Below, piece by piece: positions 1 through 4,488 of a stretch of 7,070 nt of DNA (positions are counted from its first letter, which is position 1; the number at the start of each line of letters is the position of its first letter). This DNA is from Helicobacteraceae bacterium (GTDB lineage: Bacteria; Campylobacterota; Campylobacteria; Campylobacterales; Sulfurimonadaceae). The stretch lies in the NCBI GenBank assembly GCA_030596305.1, contig JAUVKK010000047.1, positions 1-7,070 of the forward strand, in the 5' to 3' direction. The notes under the pieces were generated by a model. The model saw only the letters and a program-made list of their open reading frames with translations, was not told the DNA's origin and did no database searches. Position numbers and translations under genes: made by a program.

Positions 1-94
1 TGATAGGCTGATCAATGTTTAAAATGGCCTCCGCATAAAGCGCGTTGGCAAACAGACTAAGTAAAAACAGTAGTATGAGAGACTTTAGTTTCAA
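1..94 (-). CDS. N-terminal fragment of an exported protein (signal peptide), possibly a sensor kinase
   Basis: Only the first 31 codons are in the window; the gene continues past position 1. The start is TTG (94-92), chosen because an AAGGAA Shine-Dalgarno sits 6 nt upstream and the frame opens directly with a classic signal peptide. That peptide has a basic start (M-K-L-K), a leucine-rich core (about residues 5-15) and an A-L-Y-A cleavage site near residues 18-21, followed by E-A-I-L-N-I-D. The product is therefore exported or membrane anchored. It lies 115 bp downstream of a co-directional response regulator, so a partner sensor kinase with a periplasmic sensing domain (for example of the 7TMR-DISM kind common in Campylobacterota) is a reasonable guess. 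No kinase sequence is visible. The signal peptide is well supported; the kinase role is inference only. Confidence 0.72.
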   Translation of the reverse strand, partial: MKLKSLILLFLLSLFANALYAEAILNIDQPI

Positions 95-110
95 GATTCT
101 TTCCTTATTA

Positions 111-129
111 AGAGCACCTAAGATGCTCT
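111..129 (-). promoter_or_regulatory. Small hairpin just before the ribosome binding site of the exported protein
   Basis: AGAGCA (111-116) and TGCTCT (124-129) form a perfect 6-bp inverted repeat around a 7-nt loop. It lies between the response regulator stop and the TTG start at 94, ending about 4 nt before the AAGGAA ribosome binding site on the minus strand. It has no T-run on either side, so an intrinsic terminator is unlikely. A translation-modulating or RNA-processing hairpin in a two-gene transcript would fit. The stem is short and could be chance. Confidence 0.3.
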
Positions 130-209
130 AAATTTTATGTATGAAAGTGTATGTGAATTAAGCTTAAGTGGTGGCTTTAATCTGACTGGATATTTAGAGC
201 TGCCTTGGA

Positions 210-899
210 CTAGGCACTGTACGAGTTTAGGCGATAACCGACTCCGGAAATATTCTCAATTGCTCCCTCCGGTACTTTCTTGCGGACACCCCGGACAAGC
301 GAACGGATGGCATCTTGACTCATCCCTTCATAAGGCCAGATAGCATCTTCGATCTCCTGATAGGTGAGGGTACGGCTGGTGTGGTGTGCAAGAAGATCTA
401 TAAAAAGGACTTCATTTTTTGTCAGCTTCACCTCTTTTTCGTCACAGATGATGTACTGACTGTAGGCACTGTATTTACACGCTTCAGAGAGCTGTATAGA
501 GAACTTGTTTTCATCTTTGATCTTCTCGACCGACTGGCTGAGAGCACCCTGCAGTTTCTCTTTTGTTATCGGTTTGACCAGGTATTTGACCAGGTTTAGC
601 TCCACCGCCTTCATAAGGTAGTCTGTGTCGGTGTAGGCGGTCGCGACGATGATCTGGACATCCTGGTCTTTGGAGCGGATGTAGCGAGCCATGTCAAGAC
701 CGTTAAGGCGGGGCATACTGATATCGGTGATGATGATGTCCGGTTTCTCATCAGCCCAGACCTTGATGGCCTCTTTGCCGTCGCTCGCCTCTAACACCTC
801 TTTGGCGATACGTTTTAGGTATTCGACTGCGTTTCGGCGGACATCGTCTTCATCTTCGACATAAAGGATCCTGAGATCTTTTAGTAGTTCTTGTTGCAA
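210..899 (-). CDS. OmpR-type response regulator (REC + winged helix)
   Basis: This is a 229-aa DNA-binding response regulator of a two-component system, acting in the cytoplasm. Residues 9-125 form a receiver domain: acidic pocket E15-D16, phospho-acceptor D59 (in I-I-T-D-I-S-M-P), T87 in the switch position, Y106, and K109-P110. Residues about 150-225 form an OmpR/PhoB-type winged helix, with L-T-K-N-E-V near 158, an I-W-P segment, a recognition-helix region with R-S-L-V-R-G-V-R-K-K, and the typical G-V-G-Y-R-L end. Length matches the family. The start is TTG (899-897), with AAAGGA 6 nt upstream; no better in-frame ATG lies nearby. The gene is followed by an exported protein on the same strand that may be its sensor. 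It is transcribed divergently from the 66-aa gene and has a likely extended -10 promoter with a palindrome in its leader. Family assignment is secure; the signal and regulon are unknown. Confidence 0.93.
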   Translation of the reverse strand: MQQELLKDLRILYVEDEDDVRRNAVEYLKRIAKEVLEASDGKEAIKVWADEKPDIIITDISMPRLNGLDMARYIRSKDQDVQIIVATAYTDTDYLMKAVELNLVKYLVKPITKEKLQGALSQSVEKIKDENKFSIQLSEACKYSAYSQYIICDEKEVKLTKNEVLFIDLLAHHTSRTLTYQEIEDAIWPYEGMSQDAIRSLVRGVRKKVPEGAIENISGVGYRLNSYSA

Positions 900-924
900 T
901 TTTTGTCCTTTGGTTAGGTCAAAT

Positions 925-954
925 ATGCCACAGTGAAGCGCTCACTGTTGGCAT
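925..954 (-). promoter_or_regulatory. 30-bp imperfect palindrome in the response-regulator leader
   Basis: The arms are ATGCCACAGTGA (925-936) and TCACTGTTGGCAT (942-954). They pair over 12 bp with one bulged T (949) and a 5-nt loop (937-941). Read on the plus strand it is followed by CATTTTTC, so it resembles an intrinsic terminator, but no plus-strand gene ends here. In the minus direction it falls within the predicted response-regulator 5' leader, about 25 nt before the start codon, without a following T-run. It could be an operator for autoregulation, a leader RNA structure, or a terminator that blocks antisense transcription into the divergent gene's promoter. Confidence 0.5.
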
Positions 955-992
955 CATTTTTCTCAAAAAGTTTTCAAATCATTAATATAGAT

Positions 993-998
993 TATTAT
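993..998 (+). promoter_or_regulatory. Candidate -10 box for the 66-aa gene and DUF1294 unit
   Basis: TATTAT lies 11 nt before the ATG at 1010 and overlaps the divergent -10 box of the response regulator. Transcription from it would begin near 1005, leaving almost no leader, which agrees with the lack of a Shine-Dalgarno before 1010. An 8-bp palindrome, ATTGCAAT (1002-1009), fills the gap to the start codon. The region is AT-rich, so alternative -10 choices such as TATAGA at 986-991 are possible. Confidence 0.33.
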
Positions 999-1002
999 AT
1001 CA
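994..1002 (-). promoter_or_regulatory. Extended -10 promoter for the response regulator
   Basis: On the minus strand the sequence reads TGATATAAT, an extended -10 element (TGnTATAAT). It would start transcription near 988 and give a leader of about 90 nt that includes the 925-954 palindrome. No convincing -35 box is seen, as is common in Campylobacterota. Confidence 0.5.
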
Positions 1003-1009
1003 TTGCAAT

Positions 1010-1210
1010 ATGAAAAAACAGAAACAATTAATGACACAATTCCTTTATGAGAAAGTGTGGACAAAGGTCTCCGATCAGGAAGCTATTAGACTGATCGATG
1101 ATGAGATGGAGATGGGTGATGGCAAAGGGACACTGGAGTACATAAAAAGTGCAGGGGCCAACGGCAAGGTCATCACTATCGGTGAGTGCCGTTTTAAGCT
1201 GGAGGGCTAG
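1010..1210 (+). CDS. Small hypothetical protein (66 aa)
   Basis: I do not recognise this family. The product is a small, soluble-looking protein with no signal peptide or membrane segment. It has a basic N-terminus (M-K-K-Q-K-Q), an acidic helical middle (residues about 22-37, rich in D, E and M) and a short C-terminal part with K-V-I-T-I-G-E-C-R-F-K-L, which looks like a beta hairpin and holds the only cysteine. It is probably real: it sits behind a plausible promoter, and its last codons contain GGAGGG, the ribosome binding site of the next gene 2 bp downstream, so the two are likely translationally coupled. There is no clear Shine-Dalgarno for ATG 1010. The in-frame ATG at 1031 is an alternative start that also lacks one. 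Confidence 0.62.
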   Translation: MKKQKQLMTQFLYEKVWTKVSDQEAIRLIDDEMEMGDGKGTLEYIKSAGANGKVITIGECRFKLEG

Positions 1211-1212
1211 CT

Positions 1213-1581
1213 GTGACCAGAGCTTTTATCCGTTATGCCTTACTCAGTATAGTAAGCTTTGGACTTCTCTATTTTCTCTTTAAATTTCGTATTCATCTCC
1301 AACCCATCTGGGCTTATATCGCAACCATCAATGTCGTCGGTTTTGTGATGTATGGTTTGGATAAGTTCCTTGCAAAACGAAGCTGGCTCAGAGTACCGGA
1401 GAGTCTGTTGCATATCCTGGCGTTCGCTGGGGCAACACCTGCGGCGATCGTCGCCCAGCAGCTCTTCTGGCACAAGACGACAAAACGCAGCTTTCAGGTG
1501 ATGTTCTGGTTGATCGCTTTAGTGCAAGTCGCACTTGTATATGTAGTTGTTTATACGGACCTTTTACAGACTGTTTTTTAG
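1213..1581 (+). CDS. DUF1294 family inner-membrane protein
   Basis: This 122-aa membrane protein matches DUF1294 in length and motifs: N40 with G-x-D-K (D50-K51) at the end of the second hydrophobic segment, R60-V-P-E (60-63), and H87-K88-T89 before S93-F94. About four hydrophobic segments are visible, near residues 8-23, 33-49, 64-83 and 95-115. The usual glycine-rich G-G-x-x-G-A loop is altered to G-A-T-P-A-A (73-78). The function of this family is not established. The start is GTG (1213), preceded 6 nt upstream by GGAGGG located inside the previous gene, 2 bp after whose stop it begins. Its TAG stop overlaps by 4 bp the TAA of the convergent hydrolase gene, so no separate terminator fits between them. 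Confidence 0.88.
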   Translation: MTRAFIRYALLSIVSFGLLYFLFKFRIHLQPIWAYIATINVVGFVMYGLDKFLAKRSWLRVPESLLHILAFAGATPAAIVAQQLFWHKTTKRSFQVMFWLIALVQVALVYVVVYTDLLQTVF

Positions 1582-2087
1582 AAGTGTTTTTGTAGGGTCT
1601 CTTCCCATATGTTATAAGCCTTTGGTGTCAGATGGACGCCATCGCTTGTGAGATCTTTTTGTATTCCACCCTCTTTATCGACCATTTCTCTATAAAGATC
1701 GATAAAGACAAAGCCTCTTTCCTTACTCTCTTTTTTTAAAAAATGATTGAGCACAATAACACTCTCATTGATCTGTGATGTTTGCTCCATCGCTTCCACA
1801 GGCAAGAGAGAGAAGATGATGACATTTTTAATGCACTTTACTGTTTCGAAGATCTTCTCATAGTTCTTTTTCATGGTATCTACATATTGACCTTGTAAAA
1901 GATCGTTAATACCAATCATCAGCAGAAGTGTCTTAGGCTTTTTTTCCAGGGTGTAGTGAAGGCGGTAAAGCAGACCGTCAGTAGTGTCACCGGCAATGCC
2001 GGCATTGTGATGCTTGCCAAAGTTGGACCAGTCATGGAAGTCGGTGAGGCTGTCACCCAAAAAAATAAGATCAAATCGTTTTTGCAT
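1578..2087 (-). CDS. GDSL/SGNH-family hydrolase (lipase/esterase)
   Basis: This 169-aa single-domain serine hydrolase of the SGNH superfamily shows all four blocks. Block I is F-L-G-D-S-L-T with nucleophile S13; block II is N-A-G-I-A-G-D-T-T with G33 for the oxyanion hole; block III is G-I-N-D-L with N61; block V is S-D-G-V-H-L-T with D149 and H152. It resembles the small cytoplasmic PAF-acetylhydrolase/TesA-like branch but has no signal peptide, so it is probably cytoplasmic. The natural ester (acyl, lysophospholipid, sugar acetate) cannot be read from sequence. The start is ATG 2087; only a weak GAAAGA lies upstream. It follows a PssA-like gene on the same strand after 70 bp containing a palindromic repeat, so co-transcription is possible and would suggest a lipid substrate. 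Its 3' end overlaps DUF1294 by 4 bp. Confidence 0.9.
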   Translation of the reverse strand: MQKRFDLIFLGDSLTDFHDWSNFGKHHNAGIAGDTTDGLLYRLHYTLEKKPKTLLLMIGINDLLQGQYVDTMKKNYEKIFETVKCIKNVIIFSLLPVEAMEQTSQINESVIVLNHFLKKESKERGFVFIDLYREMVDKEGGIQKDLTSDGVHLTPKAYNIWEETLQKHF

Positions 2088-2102
2088 ATGAGAGTTCTTT
2101 CA

Positions 2103-2138
2103 ATCTCCTCATCCCTGCGTAGGCAGGTATGACGAGAT
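2103..2138. repeat. REP-like imperfect palindrome between pssA-like and SGNH genes
   Basis: Arms 2103-2118 and 2123-2138 pair at 14 of 16 positions around a GTAG loop; mismatches are at 2108/2133 and 2113/2128. The core CCTGC-GTAG-GCAGG with flanking TCAT/ATGA resembles the widespread intergenic palindromes of the GTCATnCCTGC...GCAGG type found in many proteobacterial genomes, here by memory only. No T-run follows on either strand, so it is not a standard intrinsic terminator. It could be a mobile REP/MITE copy or a transcript-stabilising hairpin between the two minus-strand genes. Confidence 0.6.
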
Positions 2139-2157
2139 CAATAGGTTAGATCGAGTT

Positions 2158-2712
2158 TTAAAGGTGCTTGATCTTAACGGTGGAATTAAGTAGCCACCCT
2201 GTAATCACCATCAATAGTATTGTGACAAACGCTGGGTAAACATAGATACCACCTAAAAAGACAAACCATAAGACGATGGCTCCCATAGGCGTTGGAAGAC
2301 CCGTAAAGTACTCTTCGATTTCACCCTCTTCAGCATTGATGTTAAATTGGATAAGACGGCGAAGCCCACTGATGATGTAATAGAGTGAAATAGCTGCACC
2401 GAGTGTAAATATCAGTGTTGAGTCAGAGACCTGGATGATAGAGACAAAGATAATAAATACAGGGGTCAGAACAAACGAGAGAAAGTCTGCATAGGAGTCA
2501 AGCTGGATACCAAACTCGTTAGAGAGGCCATACTTACGTGCCATTTTCCCATCAAAAATATCAAAACCTCCACCGATCCATAAAAAGATAACAGCCCAGA
2601 CAAAGTTACCTTGTGTTGCAAGGTACATTGCGATCAACCCACTGGCAAGGTTTCCAAAGGTGAACATGTTAGCCATGTTGAAATGGCTATCAGCACGGTA
2701 GAGAAAATTCAT
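2158..2712 (-). CDS. pssA: CDP-alcohol phosphatidyltransferase, PssA-like (phosphatidylserine synthase)
   Basis: This inner-membrane enzyme probably transfers the phosphatidyl group from CDP-diacylglycerol to serine, the first step toward phosphatidylethanolamine. The full CDP-alcohol signature is present: D51, D54-G55, A58-R59, G68, D72 and D76, which bind metal and the CDP moiety. The N-terminal N-M-F-T-F-G-N-L-A-S-G and the later G-L-R-R-L-I-Q-F-N and F-T-G-L-P-T-P segments fit PssA better than PgsA. It has about five to six membrane segments over 184 residues, shorter than many PssA proteins. The start is ATG 2712, with AAGGA 5 nt upstream. A strong extended -10 lies upstream, with a possible weak Fur-type site at the transcription start. 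It is divergent from the porin and possibly co-transcribed with the SGNH hydrolase. The exact head-group acceptor is inferred, not proven. Confidence 0.82.
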   Translation of the reverse strand: MNFLYRADSHFNMANMFTFGNLASGLIAMYLATQGNFVWAVIFLWIGGGFDIFDGKMARKYGLSNEFGIQLDSYADFLSFVLTPVFIIFVSIIQVSDSTLIFTLGAAISLYYIISGLRRLIQFNINAEEGEIEEYFTGLPTPMGAIVLWFVFLGGIYVYPAFVTILLMVITGWLLNSTVKIKHL

Positions 2713-2721
2713 TGATATCCT

Positions 2722-2734
2722 TGATAATGATAAG
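2722..2734. promoter_or_regulatory. Weak Fur-box-like hexamer pair at the pssA-like start site
   Basis: TGATAATGATAAG contains two tandem GATAAN hexamers, as in the hexamer-array view of Fur sites. The second half fits the 7-1-7 inverted-repeat model poorly (about 10 of 14 positions overall). It overlaps the predicted transcription start of the minus-strand gene. The AT-rich context makes chance matches likely. Confidence 0.25.
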
Positions 2735-2738
2735 TCGT

Positions 2739-2747
2739 ATTATAGCA
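2739..2747 (-). promoter_or_regulatory. Extended -10 promoter for the pssA-like gene
   Basis: The minus strand reads TGCTATAAT, a perfect extended -10 element, about 26 nt before the ATG. Transcription would begin near 2732. A partial -35 match (TTCTTG, 2762-2767) lies 17 bp upstream. Confidence 0.65.
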
Positions 2748-2792
2748 AAAAGAGTATGAAGCAAGAAAATGAGCAAGATTTTTAATTCTAAT

Positions 2793-2807
2793 TGATAATT
2801 AATATTA
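2793..2807 (+). promoter_or_regulatory. Putative Fur box upstream of the porin
   Basis: TGATAATTAATATTA matches the 7-1-7 pattern TAATAATnATTATTA reported for Helicobacter Fur (as recalled) at 12 of 14 informative positions, and the classical TGATAATnATTATCA also at 12 of 14. It sits directly upstream of the candidate porin -10 box (2815-2820), where bound Fe2+-Fur would block RNA polymerase. The surrounding run is AT-rich, which weakens the call. Confidence 0.5.
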
Positions 2808-2814
2808 TTATTAG

Positions 2815-2820
2815 TATAAG
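2815..2820 (+). promoter_or_regulatory. Candidate -10 box for the porin
   Basis: TATAAG lies 45 nt before the porin ATG and just after the putative Fur box. Transcription would start near 2827, leaving a leader of about 40 nt that carries the AAGGAAA ribosome binding site. No clear -35 element is seen. Confidence 0.42.
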
Positions 2821-2865
2821 TGTGACAGAATTTTTTTATTGATTTGGCTTATAAGGAAACAAGGA

Positions 2866-4191
2866 ATGAAAATAGCTGTTTTGACTTTAGTAATGTTTCT
2901 CGTACTTTTTGGAGAGGAGATACCGACAAAAAAAACAGAGGGCGGGTTGATTCACACTAAACAGGCTGGACGTTACAGTGTCGTGTTTAAACTTCCCGAA
3001 GAGGTAGACGGCTTTGATCAGGCTTTCGACTACGCTAAACCCTTTGGAACGTTTCGCTTGGCTAATGTTAAAACTCAGCAAGACGCTTTAGAGGCATACA
3101 ATATAGACGAAGAAAAAACATCTGGTACCTCTTTTGGAGGGATCTTTGGACTTGAAAGTGCCTCTCTTTACGGTTTGAATCTTCATTTGGGTGCTTATGT
3201 CTCACAGAAGATCACGTCACTGAACCCTAGTGACTCTGCAGAACAGAATATGGAGCTTTTTGACGCGAATGGTGACTCTTTTGTTTATGTTGGTGAAGCC
3301 AGTCTGCAGTATGAAAATGAGATGACCTTAGTAAAAGCAGGGCGTATAAGAGTAGAGACTCCTTTTGCCGGTAGTGATGACATTCGTATGGTGCCAAACA
3401 GTTTCGAAGGTGCATGGGGGAAGGTCAAGCTTGGAAATCGGTGGCGGGCACAAGCTTACTACCTGACACGTTGGGCCGGTACGGATTCTGGTGATGACCA
3501 AGAAGTGTTTAAACCTTTGGTTGATGAGGACGGTTATGGATTAGCTGGAGCTGCGTTGTCATATAAGATAAACAATGCAAACAAGGTCTCTCTTTGGTAC
3601 TATAACATTGACAAGCAGAGTGATATTGTTTATGCAGAAGGTACCGGAGAACTCTATTTTAGTGAGGCATTTCATATGGAGTGGGGGTTACAAGGTGCGC
3701 ATATAAGCGAGCGGGACAGTTCTGGTATAGAAGGGGATGTTTTAGGTGCAATGGCGATTGCCGATTATGATTTTGTCTATCTTGGTTTGGCATATAACCA
3801 TGTTTTTGAGGAAGCGGGTAAGACTATTACAGATGGTTTTGGCGGTGGCCCTTACTACACTTCTTTGGATGAACAGACCATTGGTGCGGTATCTGCACTC
3901 TCTCCGGGTGATGATCTTATGGTCTATCGTGTTGCGTTAGGATTTGACTTTACTACATTAGGTATCGATCAACTGAACCTGGAGTTTATTCATGGACATT
4001 TTTTATTGGAAGATTCTCCTGCAAAAGCGAAAGAGAGTGACGTTGTTTTGACCTATGCGATTACAGATCGTTGGTCTTTTGAGAGTATCTACAGTGATAT
4101 TAATATGATGAATATCGACTATAGCAATCCGGATAATCGTGAGTCTCGAGATTTTAGACGCTTGGTTACGCGATTAGACTACAGTTTTTAA
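2866..4191 (+). CDS. OprD-family outer-membrane porin
   Basis: This 441-aa beta-barrel porin allows small solutes through the outer membrane. The start is ATG 2866, with AAGGAAA (2853-2859) 6 nt upstream; extending to the TTG at 2839 adds nine residues with no ribosome binding site. A hydrophobic signal segment (residues 1-15) ends in L-F-G-E-E, without an A-x-A site. OprD hallmarks follow: a G-G-I-F-G-L-E-S-A-S-L-Y-G-L strand pair and Y-V-S-Q-K-I near residues 91-112, G-R-I-R-V-E-T-P-F (159-167) followed by R-M-V-P-N-S-F-E-G, D-G-F-G-G-G-P-Y-Y-T-S-L-D, and a final beta strand ending D-Y-S-F, whose terminal F is the assembly signal for the BAM machinery. It lies 63 bp upstream of feoA behind a likely Fur box, so a role in iron entry is inferred; the substrate cannot be read from sequence. 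Confidence 0.87.
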   Translation: MKIAVLTLVMFLVLFGEEIPTKKTEGGLIHTKQAGRYSVVFKLPEEVDGFDQAFDYAKPFGTFRLANVKTQQDALEAYNIDEEKTSGTSFGGIFGLESASLYGLNLHLGAYVSQKITSLNPSDSAEQNMELFDANGDSFVYVGEASLQYENEMTLVKAGRIRVETPFAGSDDIRMVPNSFEGAWGKVKLGNRWRAQAYYLTRWAGTDSGDDQEVFKPLVDEDGYGLAGAALSYKINNANKVSLWYYNIDKQSDIVYAEGTGELYFSEAFHMEWGLQGAHISERDSSGIEGDVLGAMAIADYDFVYLGLAYNHVFEEAGKTITDGFGGGPYYTSLDEQTIGAVSALSPGDDLMVYRVALGFDFTTLGIDQLNLEFIHGHFLLEDSPAKAKESDVVLTYAITDRWSFESIYSDINMMNIDYSNPDNRESRDFRRLVTRLDYSF

Positions 4192-4203
4192 GCGTAATTA
4201 ACT

Positions 4204-4218
4204 TGATTTTTATTATCA
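4204..4218 (+). promoter_or_regulatory. Putative Fur box upstream of feoAB
   Basis: TGATTTTTATTATCA matches the classical Fur 7-1-7 consensus TGATAATnATTATCA at 12 of 14 informative positions, with the right half perfect. It lies 36 nt before the feoA ATG and just upstream of a weak -10 candidate, TAGATA (4231-4236). A 6-bp inverted repeat, CGTAAT (4193-4198) and ATTACG (4218-4223), brackets it. Control of feoAB by Fur is well known in other bacteria. Confidence 0.55.
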
Positions 4219-4254
4219 TTACGTAAATACTAGATAAATAAAGAATAAAACATT

Positions 4255-4488
4255 ATGAACATATTAACAAATTGCCCAAGAGGGTGTGAAACAACAGTAA
4301 AAAAACTCCATGCAACTGGTCCTTTGAAGCAGCGCTTGGTCTCATTTGGGATTATTAAAGGTGCCACAGTCACACTGATGGAGTATGCACCGCGTAAAAG
4401 TACCGTTGAGGTCAAAGTGGGCAAGACGCGTTTAGCCCTACGCAAAGAAGAGGCAGATATGATCGAGGTAGAAGATGCAGCAAAATAG
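4255..4488 (+). CDS. feoA: FeoA, ferrous iron transport accessory protein
   Basis: This 77-aa cytoplasmic protein with an SH3-like fold is thought to support or regulate FeoB; its exact mechanism is unsettled. Diagnostic stretches are the N-terminal C-P-R-G, the L-K-Q-R-L-V-S-F-G-I-I-K-G-A-T-V helix-turn-strand (residues about 24-39), A-P-R-K-S-T-V-E-V-K-V and the closing L-A-L-R-K-E-E-A-D-M-I-E-V. Length and order fit the family. The ATG start has only a weak upstream AAAGA and lies downstream of a putative Fur box. It overlaps feoB by 14 bp, with the feoB ribosome binding site inside its last codons, so the two are translationally coupled. Confidence 0.95.
   Translation: MNILTNCPRGCETTVKKLHATGPLKQRLVSFGIIKGATVTLMEYAPRKSTVEVKVGKTRLALRKEEADMIEVEDAAK

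Noticed and set aside
137..343. 68-codon plus-strand frame across the response-regulator 3' end
   Set aside because: It is largely antisense to a well-supported regulator, with no ribosome binding site and no family.
1523..1535. CAAGT-CGC-ACTTG inverted repeat near the end of the DUF1294 gene
   Set aside because: A 5-bp stem inside coding sequence, not followed closely by a T-run; chance is likely.
2839..2865. Upstream TTG start for the porin
   Set aside because: It adds nine residues before a proper signal sequence and has no Shine-Dalgarno; ATG 2866 has AAGGAAA at good spacing.
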